Shown here piece by piece: positions 21,335 to 31,372 of a stretch of DNA of 64,000 nucleotides (positions are counted from its first letter, which is position 1; each line of letters begins with the position of its first letter). Below the pieces are notes generated by a model. It searched no databases and had not been told where the DNA came from. It saw nothing but the letters and a program-made list of their open reading frames with translations. Both the position numbers and the translations under genes were made by a program. Where the stretch lies: positions 62,001-126,000 of the forward strand of contig JAUPSS010000013.1 in assembly GCA_040285825.1 (NCBI GenBank), in the 5' to 3' direction. This stretch comes from Eukaryota sp. TZLM1-RC (lineage: Eukaryota > Metamonada: BaSk clade).

Positions 21335-21859
21335 GGTTTAATTTATTTCCCATTATTGATTAATAAAATCTTAGTAAAGCTTGGTTTTTTTCCAAGTCTA
21401 GGTGATCTATAAAATCATTTTCACCACATAGTCAATTTTTATTATATGATTGATAACATTTCTAGATGAATGAGATACTTTTGATGACTATTCTGTTCTA
21501 TTCAGCTTCTGTTGAAACTTTAGTTACATTGCTAATTCTAATCTTGTTGTCACTTGTGTATTCAAAGAAATGTTCGCCAGATTGATGAAACAGCACAGCT
21601 TGGGTCATAATAAAGGAAATCAACATTTCTGTACACTTTCTAACTGTCTATTAACTCTAACACCATTTCTCACAAAACTGAAACATATAATAAATATATA
21701 TTACATCGGTTTACTGCCATTCTAGTTGTAGGCTATAATGGAGATCTAGGTATCAAGATATGATATAATTATCAACTATGTTCATAATAAAAAATTTGAA
21801 CTTAACGCAGTCCAAGTACATCAACTATTGCTTGAATACATCTGACTTTGTATTCAGCT
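21335..21859. other. Spacer between SAT copy 2 and the inverted-repeat arm
   Basis: No gene recognised. The corresponding spacer in the inverted copy (27973-28410) shares only short stretches, such as the region near 21819-21842, so non-coding DNA has diverged far more than the flanking genes. Confidence 0.4.
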
Positions 21860-23771
21860 CAATTCACCAACAAATGTTCCAGCCATTAGTTTCTTATCAC
21901 GAAGATTTTTCGATTTATCAATGTTTTGTCACTTTATTATGAGAAAACAATCACTATTTCCAAAGAGTATTGAAATGGAGAACTTCAGTTATCAATTGAA
22001 AAAGTCATTCAAACATGTCAACCATCCTTGTCAAGCTTCCCTCTGGAAAGTCTGTGGAGTATCCTATTTACACCACTGGACTCACTATCCTCAAGGATCT
22101 CAATCCTGAAACATCTTCTATTGATGATGTAGCTGTTGTCCTCATCAATGGACAAATCTACTCTCTCAATGATCCTATTGACATTAACTGTACTTTCAAA
22201 CCTGTTGCTTTCAACACCTCTATTGGATGTGATGTTTACCGCCGTTCTCTTTGCTATGCAGTTGCTATGGTTGCTTCTGAACTGTGGCCTACAAGAAGGT
22301 TGATCATCTCCCACTCTATTGGCCATGGTTTGTCATTTCCATTTACATCTCACTATAGGCCTCTACTACTATTTCGATGGAGTTGAAACCACCAATGATG
22401 ACATTGTTGCACTCAACACTAGACTGCAAAAGCTCTCCAAGGATGCTCTTCCCATTTACCGCAAGACTCTTGCCTATGAAGAAGCAGTTGAACATTTCAA
22501 GCAAGCTGGTCTTTCCCAAACTGTTCTATTACTGGAACATAAGAACGAACCCCGAGTTTACGTATCAACTTGCGGTAACTACTTTGATTTATGGTACGCC
22601 CCTCTAGTCCAGAACACCTCGGCATTGAGTGTTTTTTCCATTGAAAAGTACCAGGAAGGATTGTTGATTAGGTATCCCGACAGCAAGGATCCTTCTTCTC
22701 TTCCTCCCTTTGTTGACAATCCCGTTCTTTATAAAGTTTATAAGGAACACAACCAATGGGGAGCTTGTCTTGACGTGAATTGTGTTGGTGATTTAAATCA
22801 TTTAATATTTAAGGGTAATATTAAAGACTTTATTATGGTTTCAGAAGCTCTTCACGATGGAAAAACTGCCGCAATTGCTGATAAAGTTCCTTCTAGTTGC
22901 AAATTAGTTTGTATTTGTGGCCCTTCTTCTTCAGGAAAAACCACCTTTTGTCGGAAACTTTCAATAGCTTTACGAGCAAGGGGATGGAAACCCATTTCTA
23001 TTTCCTTAGATGATTATTATGTAAATAGAGTTGATACTCCTTTGGATGAGGATGGTAACTGGGATTTCGAAGTAGTAGATGCTTTGGATTTGAAGCTTTT
23101 GAATAATGATTTAGTTGAATTATTCAAGGGAAAAACCATTAGATTACCAAAGTTCAATTTCAAAACTGGTATCAGAGAAGAGGGTGGTTTATTAACATTA
23201 CCAGAAAAAGGGGTGTTGATTATTGAGGGTATTCATGGTTTAAATCCAAGATTAACTGAAAAAGTTCCTGATGATGTCAAGTTTAAAATATTTATTTCTC
23301 CATTAACTCAATTGAATATTGATGATCACAACAGGATTTCCACTTCTGATAATAGGTTAATCAGAAGAATGGTAAGAGATAAGCAATTCAGGGTTATTCC
23401 GCTGAAGAAACCTTTGAAATGTTTCCGAGAGTTCGAAGGGGAGAAGACCTTTATATTTATAGATATCAAGGGGATGCTGATGCTGTTTTCAATTCAGCTT
23501 TGGATTATGAAATTTCTGTTTTAAAAGTATTGGCGGTTCCTCTTTTGCAGCAGATTAAGCCTTCTAGTATTTATTACTCAGAAGCTCGTAGATTGTTGGA
23601 CTTTTTGTCTCATTTTGATGCTATTATGAATGATGATGTTCCTTCAAATAGTCTGATTAGAGAGTTTATTGGTGGTGGCTGTTTCAATGTTCATTAGGTA
23701 AATAAATTAAATAGTTTTTTGTTTTAGTTGGTGGAAAATTGACAATAGAAATTTACACAATGATTTGTCTG
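21860..23771 (+). repeat. Inverted repeat, left arm (1,912 bp)
   Basis: The arm is nearly identical to the reverse complement of 24467-26379. The two lengths differ by one base, the same as the single-G deletion that breaks the left kinase gene. The arm includes the whole uridine-kinase-like gene and its short flanks. Confidence 0.9.
22015..23697 (+). pseudogene. TGS-uridine/phosphoribulokinase-like gene, frameshifted copy
   Basis: Left copy of the gene at 24541-26224. Exon 1 is 22015-22327, the intron 22328-22358 (31 nt, starts GTTTGT, ends CTCACTATAG) and exon 2 starts at 22359. A run of four G in the other copy has three G here, near 23390, shifting the frame after RDKQFR. The frame then runs to a premature end at 23524, while the ancestral frame continues as 23419-23697. 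The lost part follows the P-loop and substrate-binding region, so activity is doubtful. It may be a recent pseudogene or a base-calling error in a homopolymer. Other differences from the intact copy are few (LIF for LIC, TRLQK for NRLQQ). Confidence 0.75.
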
Positions 23772-24130
23772 TTACTATTGAAGAAGCTAATGCTGATAGA
23801 AATACACCACTAGTTTTTATTGCTTTTCCATTTTCGATAAATGGAAGATTATCAGTTGAAGCAGAAACTTTTTTGAATGACTTCCAAAAAATGGTTCAAG
23901 AAAAAACAATGAAAAGATTTGATATTTTTTTATGGCGTTCTCGAATTCAATTTGCCAATATTAATAGATTACCTCGGTTTTTCAATCGAATTAGAGAAGA
24001 CTGTCTTTAGGTAGACAGCAAGTAGATCATATTTTTGTAGAGGAAATCTTGGTTCAATGAATTTCGTCCCATTAGTTGAGATTTTATTTTGTCAAGTGTA
24101 CAAGTTCAATAAATGAATGTTAATAACTTG
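23772..24130 (+). mobile_element. LINE C-terminal fragment inside the inverted-repeat spacer
   Basis: The frame to 24010 encodes FIAFPFSINGRLSVEAETFL, then NDFQKMV and FLWRSRIQF, aligning with the FVFSLFGSLASTALRFLDDF and FWQNRIVF pattern of LINE family A and B. It is a third, more distant family. Its 3' region (about 24035-24125) resembles 60607-60690. The spacer 24131-24466 holds no recognised gene. Confidence 0.55.
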
Positions 24131-24466
24131 GACGAGTGCAAAACATGTGGTACAATTCACCATTGCTAACTACACTTTTTATTGAATTAGTATAGTTAAT
24201 AATGATGAGTCATAAATGACCTTCTAATTAACCACGTAAGAAATCTTTATCGGATTTAGAAGTGAAAAGAAAAATATTTGCCAAAATATTTTCGCTTTTT
24301 GTTAAAGAACTAACATTACTAATACACTTTAACATGTAAGTGATCAGATGTATATCGAAATATTTGGAAGAAGAGCATGAAGTAGAGACCGAAACTAGGT
24401 GAGGTGTCAGCAGTATTGAGCTTGCAATTAATTCATCCATGAATGTATTTGCTGCTGATAACCTAT

Positions 24467-26379
24467 CAGACAAATCATTGTGTAAATTTCTATTGTCAAT
24501 TTTCCACCAACTAAAACAAAAAACTATTTAATTTATTTACCTAATGAACATTGAAACAGCCACCACCAATAAACTCTCTAATCAGACTATTTGAAGGAAC
24601 ATCATCATTCATAATAGCATCAAAATGAGACAAAAAGTCCAACAATCTACGAGCTTCTGAGTAATAAATACTAGAAGGCTTAATCTGCTGCAAAAGAGGA
24701 ACCGCCAATACTTTTAAAACAGAAATTTCATAATCCAAAGCTGAATTGAAAACAGCATCAGCATCCCCTTGATATCTATAAATATAAAGGTCTTCTCCCC
24801 TTCGAACTCTCGGAAACATTTCAAAGGTTTCTTCAGCGGAATAACCCCTGAATTGCTTATCTCTTACCATTCTTCTGATTAACCTATTATCAGAAGTGGA
24901 AATCCTGTTGTGATCATCAATATTCAATTGAGTTAATGGAGAAATAAATATTTTAAACTTGACATCATCAGGAACTTTTTCAGTTAATCTTGGATTTAAA
25001 CCATGAATACCCTCAATAATCAACACCCCTTTTTCTGGTAATGTTAATAAACCACCCTCTTCTCTGATACCAGTTTTGAAATTGAACTTTGGTAATCTAA
25101 TGGTTTTTCCCTTGAATAATTCAACTAAATCATTATTCAAAAGCTTCAAATCCAAAGCATCTACTACTTCGAAATCCCAGTTACCATCCTCATCCAAAGG
25201 AGTATCAACTCTATTTACATAATAATCATCTAAGGAAATAGAAATGGGTTTCCATCCCCTTGCTCGTAAAGCTATTGAAAGTTTCCGACAAAAGGTGGTT
25301 TTTCCTGAAGAAGAAGGGCCACAAATACAAACTAATTTGCAACTAGAAGGAACTTTATCAGCAATTGCGGCAGTTTTTCCATCGTGAAGAGCTTCTGAAA
25401 CCATAATAAAGTCTTTAATATTACCCTTACATATTAAATGATTTAAATCACCAACGCAATTCACGTCAAGACAAGCTCCCCATTGGTTGTGTTCCTTATA
25501 AACTTTATAAAGAACGGGATTGTCAACAAAAGGAGGAAGAGAAGAAGGATCCTTGCTGTCGGGATACCTAATCAACAATCCTTCCTGGTACTTTTCAATG
25601 GAAAAAACACTCAATGCTGAGGTGTTCTGGACTAGAGGGGCGTACCATAGATCAAAGTAGTTACCGCAAGTTGATACGTAAACTCGGGGTTCGTTCTTAT
25701 GTTCCAGTAATAGAACAGTTTGGGAAAGACCAGCTTGCTTGAAATGTTCAACTGCTTCTTCATAGGCAAGAGTCTTGCGGTAAATGGGAAGAGCATCCTT
25801 GGAGAGCTGTTGCAGTCTATTGTTGAGAGCAATAATGTCATCATTGGTGGTTTCAACTCCATCGAAATAGTAGTAGAGGCCTATAGTGAGATGTAAATGG
25901 AAATGACAAACCATGGCCAATAGAGTGGGAGATGATCAACCTTCTTGTAGGCCACAGTTCAGAAGCAACCATAGCAACTGCATAGCAAAGAGAACGGCGG
26001 TAAACATCACATCCAATAGAGGTGTTGAAAGCAACAGGTTTGAAAGTACAGTTAATGTCAATAGGATCATTGAGAGAGTAGATTTGTCCATTGATGAGGA
26101 CAACAGCTACATCATCAATAGAAGATGTTTCAGGATTGAGATCCTTGAGGATAGTGAGTCCAGTGGTGTAAATAGGATACTCCACAGACTTTCCAGAGGG
26201 AAGCTTGACAAGGATGGTTGACATGTTTGAATGACTTTTTCAATTGATAACTGAAGTTCTCCATTTCAATACTCTTTGGAAATAGTGATTGTTTTCTCAT
26301 AATAAAGTGACAAAACATTGATAAATCGAAAAATCTTCGTGATAAGAAACTAATGGCTGGAAGATTTGTTGGTGAATTG
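24467..26379 (-). repeat. Inverted repeat, right arm (1,913 bp)
   Basis: Reverse complement of the arm at 21860-23771, separated by a 695-bp spacer. The outer end lies 7 bp from an LTR mini-element that interrupts the wider duplication. Confidence 0.9.
24541..26224 (-). CDS. TGS domain - uridine kinase/phosphoribulokinase family protein, intact copy
   Basis: P-loop kinase of the uridine kinase/phosphoribulokinase family, fused to a TGS domain and a threonyl-tRNA-synthetase-like second domain. Exons are 25912-26224 and 24541-25880, giving 550 aa. The intron 25881-25911 is 31 nt (GTTTGT...CACTATAG). The TGS domain occupies about residues 1-60 and the synthetase-like editing-type domain about 65-250. 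The Walker A motif GPSSSGKT lies at 292-299. SLDDYYVNR and the DGNWDFEVVDALDL segment fit the phosphate-acceptor region. The family occurs in some anaerobic protists and bacteria. The precise substrate, uridine or another small molecule, is not proven. The gene is intact, unlike its inverted twin. Confidence 0.85.
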
Positions 26380-26386
26380 GGGGATG

Positions 26387-26482
26387 TGTTGCCTTAGGTT
26401 GCAAAAGTGGTTGAGATAAAGATGATTGACATAAAGTTGATTTATTTTGCCATTATTCTATTTAAGCCTAAAGGCGCCAACA
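26387..26482 (-). repeat. 3' LTR (96 bp)
   Basis: Begins TGTTGCC and ends GGCGCCAACA on the plus strand. It matches 27877-27972 except near the middle. Confidence 0.85.
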
Positions 26483-27229
26483 CTACTTCTTCCCTTTTTC
26501 AAAATTAATTAACTTTAAACTAATAACTAAACTATAAATATACAAAATACTAATAACTAAATTCTAATGTTTCCTGATGTCTACTATTATTTTCGCACTG
26601 GATTCACAAAAACACGGGTCTTACTTCTTGATAGTTGATGTATTATATCCCTTTAACAATAATGTAGAATAAAGGAGTGAGCATAACGTAAAAGAACTGG
26701 TTCCAAGATCCATGTGTTTGAATACTTTGTTGTATTAGCTTTAGTCGTTACATAATGACGTTCTGCTTTTTCCTTTTTTCGTAGACGAGTAACGTGGTAG
26801 TGTCGTTTAGTAAAGTTATTATGGAATCGAATAATGGATTCGCTAATAAATATGCAGGGTCTATGATGGACTGAAAACAACAGTAAACAAAGTAACAAAG
26901 TTCAAAAATCTGAAAGAGGCATCATTTGTTGTTAAAATACTGCCTATCTACAAAAATTGTTAAAGTGGGAGGGTTAAAATACATCGTCGTTCCCATTCGC
27001 TGGAAGAGATGAGCTCGATGACTGTACCTGTATCCCATTACTTAACCTTGACTTTTTTTTTAAAAAGGAAGGGGGGATGGAGCAACTTCCGTATATCTGC
27101 CCTTGTAAATCATTATTGTTGGAGGTGGAGTTTGTAATCGTAACCTCGTACATTGAGTGGGGGAGGAGGATTCTACACTAGAACCCTCGTAACCCGGTTT
27201 TTTTGTTGTCGTTTTGATGGAGGAGGGGT

Positions 27230-27793
27230 CTATACCCGTAGCCTCATTTCCAGTGTTTGAAATTCAACGTTCCTACCTCTCTTTTGGATTTGCTTCCATA
27301 AAGGAGGAAGCTGCTCAAACAAACAGTAATCTGTAGGTTCAAGGTGGGCTTCCGCGTCCTTCATTATCTGTTGGCGAAGCTCTTTCTCTTCGTCGTCCAT
27401 TTCTTCTAAGACGGACTGAAGTTCTTCGTAGTCCTTTAAAGCAGACGAAGTATCTGAGCTTAACCCAACATTTTCTTTAGGTGAGGAGGGGGGTGGTCCC
27501 GTTGCTGAAACCTTATCTGGTTTGTTGGACATGGAAGAGGCGGGAGGTGGTTCCGTGCCTTGTTCCGTTGTTTTTGATTTGGAAGAGGCGGGAGGTGGTT
27601 CCGTGCCTTGTTCCATTTCTTTCTCATGAGGAGGGGCGGAGGGTGGTCTCGAGCCCGAGTCCTCTTCTTTATTCGACTCTTCAGTCCCTACTGATGTTGT
27701 ATGTATGCTAGAAGCATCTCTATCGTACTGTTGCATCTGTTCAATGTAAAAAATTTGACTAGAGTCAGTGTCCTGGCGAGGAGAGGCTGACAT
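27230..27793 (-). CDS. Internal protein of the LTR mini-element (187 aa, unknown)
   Basis: Starts at ATG 27793, about 84 nt after the 5' LTR. The middle is a disordered Pro/Glu/Ser-rich region with a tandem duplication: two units beginning TEQGTEPPPASS, and a looser third. A helical acidic segment (about residues 115-150) follows and the C-terminus is basic. There are no Gag zinc knuckles, protease or reverse transcriptase motifs. It could be a Gag-like structural protein, a captured host sequence, or an unrelated gene carried along. I do not recognise it. Confidence 0.5.
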   Translation of the reverse strand: MSASPRQDTDSSQIFYIEQMQQYDRDASSIHTTSVGTEESNKEEDSGSRPPSAPPHEKEMEQGTEPPPASSKSKTTEQGTEPPPASSMSNKPDKVSATGPPPSSPKENVGLSSDTSSALKDYEELQSVLEEMDDEEKELRQQIMKDAEAHLEPTDYCLFEQLPPLWKQIQKRGRNVEFQTLEMRLRV

Positions 27794-27876
27794 GATATCT
27801 GCTGAAGATATCCTCTGTTTGATTGCTGTAAATTGTGTAAGCGGTATACCTATAACCTAATACGGCCAATAATTAT

Positions 27877-27972
27877 TGTTGCCTTAGGTTGCAAAAGTGG
27901 TTGAGATAAAGATGATTGACATAAAGTTGATTTATTTTGCCCTAATTCTATTTAAGCCTAAAGGCGCCAACA
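27877..27972 (-). repeat. 5' LTR (96 bp)
   Basis: Same length and ends as 26387-26482. On the minus strand it precedes the internal frame. Confidence 0.85.
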
Positions 27973-28410
27973 GACGGATAAAGTGAGTTGTATTCAAGCA
28001 ATAGTTGATGTACTTAACCCAAAATGGGTTTCAAATGGGAATAAAATGATATGTAAGATATACTTTAAAAGTAATGCAAGGGTATAGGTTGGTGACAAGG
28101 CAGCTTGAACATAAATAATTAGACTGAAGCAATAATGCCAAGTGAATTAACTTTGGGTTGAGCTTTTGTATAATTAAGTTGAAACAAAACAAGTTTTATG
28201 AATTGAATTGATTGTGGAAACGATGAAGAAAATAAGAACATTCATTTATTTGGAATTATCAATCAAATAGATTTACATAATGCAATGACTTGCTCCCAAA
28301 ACTGAGTGTGAAAATAACTAGGCAAAATGCAAAGGTGAAAAAAGTGTTTCCATATTATCTTCAGTATCATAAACTAGAAACACAATCAAAAATGGGGAAT
28401 AAATTAATCC

Positions 28411-29270
28411 TCAAATAGAATACTCGGGATAATTGGACTTTTCTGCACAATTACAATATATCAAAGCCATAATCTGATCAAGAGAGTCGTCCTCTCCAGA
28501 GTCATTGTGATTTGAACAGGGCTTACCAACCTTCTGTTCAAGACGATGTAGGTGGCGTACCAATGTCTTAATGGCAAAACACATAGGGAATGTGGCCCCA
28601 GACGATGGCATCCCATAAGGTTGAAAACGCTTTTCAGATGAAGCTGGACTTTTCTTTGAAGCTTTTGTTATAACCTGCCGGGCTGGGATACCAACAACAG
28701 TTTGATAATCAGGAACATCCTGAAGAACAACTGAATTACTTCCAACTTTGGAACCAACGCCTATCCGAATATTTCCTAGAACGGTTGATCCACAACCAAT
28801 GGTAGCATCATCACATAGGGTTGGGTGTCTTTTGCTATGTACTTCAGCTTTGGAAGGAGCACGTCCTCCTAACACTAAGGTAAGTGGAGACATATCATAC
28901 CAACACTAGAATAAATGGTTACATTGTTGTGAATGATCGCAGTAGCACCAATAACGACTCCACTTCCATGATCAATCATCAACCCCCTGCCAATAGTGGC
29001 TTGGGGGTGGATCTCAATGGATGTAATGACACGAGATACATATGCAACAATATGTGCCAAGAATTTCGAATGATGATTTGTTAAAAAGTGAGATATGCGA
29101 TGGAGTAATAACGCATGTACTCCAGGATATGTAAGAAAGACAATAAGCTTGGATGAAGCAGCAGGATCTCGCTCTATAAACTGCTCTACCGAGTCCTTGA
29201 CTATTTGAAAAGACAAATACAAGACCAGTAGAATCAGTGACACAATAGAGACAACAAATGTGCCATACAT
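28411..29270 (-). CDS. Serine O-acetyltransferase (CysE-type), copy 3, 26-nt intron
   Basis: Same enzyme as copies 1 and 2. Exons are 28901-29270 and 28411-28874 (277 aa), with the intron 28875-28900 matching the others. It is nearly identical to copy 2 over the whole coding region, including the acidic C-terminal extension, and begins with a hydrophobic segment. All beta-helix hexapeptides and the His motifs are present. It is the mirror partner of copy 2 in the inverted duplication. Upstream in-frame codons reach a TTGCAG, which could be a 3' splice site of a leader intron, so the start is not certain. Confidence 0.87.
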
Positions 29271-29872
29271 CCCAGAAACTGACTGCAAAACGTGAGAGTT
29301 TTGAGCTAAAGTTTTTGGTCTTGTTTATTCTGAACAAGTTTTAATGCACAATCCTTAAATAGATAGCTTTAGATTACTAGCGCTGGAACCCTTCAATTAC
29401 GGTATTTTCAAAAATAAACGTCAATATCGCCAAGCAACTTGTTTGTTAAGTTTTTTGAATCTATACAACACAAAATCATACTTGAATGACCTTCCCCATA
29501 ACCAACACAAAACTAAATAGATTCATGGGACCTTGGTTGTGTCAGAGGTTTTCTGATAGGTCAGCATTTTGTCACTAATTTTTCGTTACCAGAAGCGCTA
29601 GTTTTAGAATACGGTAGTGCAGTATTCCAGTAATGACTGAGAATAATTAAAAGGGTTCAACTTGTATAGATATCTACAAAGACTTGAATGAGAGTTTGAA
29701 AGATTGTTGATTGTCAATTTGGCAAGCAATGGCAAAAAGAAGTTTGTGATTATTATTTTTTTAAGGGCAAGAGATAGCATCTAATCTAAAAATGTTGATT
29801 TGATTAGTGTATTTAAAAGATTAAATATATTTTAAAAGTAGATTGTTTGAGTTTGAAAATCACAAAATAATA
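29271..29872. other. Intergenic region, nothing recognised
   Basis: AT-rich DNA between SAT copy 3 and the next LINE fragment. No frame or repeat is supported. Confidence 0.35.
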
Positions 29873-30274
29873 GTTGAAAGGCTTGTTAATTCTGAAATTC
29901 ATAATCCCCTTTCAAATGCTGAAAATTTTAAATTCAAAAAATACAATGAACCTTTGTCCAAATTGGCCAGTCTACAGCATGCAAAATACAATTTGTATCC
30001 ATTTGTATTTTCCCTTTTTGGTTCACTTGCACCAACTGCTTTACGTTTTTTGGATGATTTTGAAATGATTGTAAAGAGAAGAACTGGCAGAAATTTCAAC
30101 AGATTGTTTTGGCAAAATAGAATTGTGTTTTCTATTTTTAAGGGGATGTTGAAGATGGTTTCTGATGCTTTGCTTTCTCTTGGATCTCACTATGAGAGAG
30201 TTGCATCTAGTGTTTTTGTTTTGGGAGAGATGGATTTTTTTAGATGTTGATTTATAGGTTTAGAATAAAATTAA

Positions 30275-30307
<33 letters not shown>
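29873..30307 (+). mobile_element. 5'-truncated LINE (family A) with long poly(A) tail
   Basis: Starts abruptly in AAAGGCTTGTTAATTC, matching 14489 onward of the other copy almost base for base, and ends with a run of A at about 30279-30307. The encoded domain has the same FVFSLFGSLAPTALRFLDDF block and one late frameshift. The uninterrupted A-tail and high identity suggest recent insertion. I found no convincing target-site duplication. Confidence 0.8.
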
Positions 30308-30310
<3 letters not shown>

Positions 30311-30412
30311 TGAAGCTGATTTCACAACTAATCTTTGTTATTCAACAGAGCAGTCACGTACTTACTGAATCACTAAATTATAACTAATTTTATATAAAAA
30401 GAGGTTTGTTAA

Positions 30413-31240
30413 ATGATGTTAAATGGCAAATTAGTAATAAAATCATTAATCTTTTCAATTCCTCAAATTTATCGTCTTTTTGTAGATGATCCCACATTTT
30501 CTTGTACAATACGCCTTTTATATTTCATTTTGTTCAATAACGTGCCTCATCATTTTATTTGCAAATTTGGATCACAAATTTCTCCAAAACACCTGTTTAA
30601 TTGTAAACATTTTATTACTTTCTGATCAAAGGACTATGATGATGTTGAAGATCAACTCTACTGTATGTCAAAATTACACAAATTTTTTTTCCTATTTAGA
30701 ACCTTTACTCTCTCGTTTGGTTGATGAAGATAATTTGAATTCTTTTGGTCACAATAGTGGTAATTTTATGCTTGAAGGTCTTAAAATAACGACTATCATT
30801 ACTGATGTGAGATCCTCTGATGTGTGTAATAATTCTTTTATACCATTAGCTCAGTCAAAACACAAGAATCCGCTGTCTTGCCGAAAATTCTAAAATTAAT
30901 AAATAAAAAGCAAAGTTGGTATTTTTTAATGCTAAATCCCGAACTCATTATGTCCTTTGTTCATTTGCTTTTTTCCTTACTTGGCACGCTTGGACCACTT
31001 GCTTTATCTTTTTTGGATGATTTTGTTGAAATTGTAAAACAAGGTACAGGAAGAATTTTTGACAAAACGTTTTGGCAGAACAGAATTGTATTTTCAATTT
31101 TCTGAGGTGTTGTCCCGTTATTGTCTTCTGCTTTATTATCTCTTTCGTTTTTATGAAGGAAAAACTTCCAGTCAATACTTTTTGGCTGATTTGGGATAAG
31201 AAGATTTAGAATTTTAAGTTTAGTTGTTCGGACAAATTAA
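30413..31240 (+). mobile_element. LINE family B relic with zinc-knuckle and C-terminal domain
   Basis: Reads, with frameshifts, CKFGSQISPKHLFNCKHF (Cys-His knuckle after the reverse transcriptase), EPLLSRLVDE, the ITTIITDV strand and LLGTLGPLALSFLDDF with FDKTFWQNRIVFSIF. It is the longer relative of the copy at 8275-8815. Stops at several points mean it is dead. It lies directly downstream of the family A copy, giving a nested cluster of retroelement fragments. Confidence 0.7.
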
Positions 31241-31372
31241 AAATAAAAGAAAAAAAATCTTTTCGTTAACCTTTTTTATCAGCTTGGAAAGATTGGTACT
31301 TGTTGATCTGATTGACAGCTTAAATAAGGAAAAAATTAAGAAACACCATTGCTATTCTGTTTATTTACAATT

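Larger units (their letters stand above)
26387..27972 (-). mobile_element. LTR mini-retroelement (TRIM-like), 1,586 bp
   Basis: Two 96-bp direct repeats (26387-26482 and 27877-27972) differ at about two positions and have TGTTG...CAACA ends, as LTRs do. The internal region carries one main frame on the minus strand. Just inside the left repeat, 26483-26503, the minus strand is a purine run (GAAAAAGGGAAGAAG) like a polypurine tract. This sets the orientation: 5' LTR at 27877-27972, 3' LTR at 26387-26482. There is no reverse transcriptase or integrase, so the element would need a helper. No clear target-site duplication is visible. It sits inside the right side of the SAT-kinase inverted duplication and is absent from the left side, so it inserted after the duplication. 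Confidence 0.8.

Noticed and set aside
24228-24473. Minus-strand ORF in the inverted-repeat spacer
   Set aside because: No family features. Part of it is only the tail of the repeat arm.
25913-26221. ORF on the plus strand opposite the first exon of the kinase gene (and its mirror at 22018-22326)
   Set aside because: Exact antisense shadows of a conserved exon, duplicated only because the exon is.
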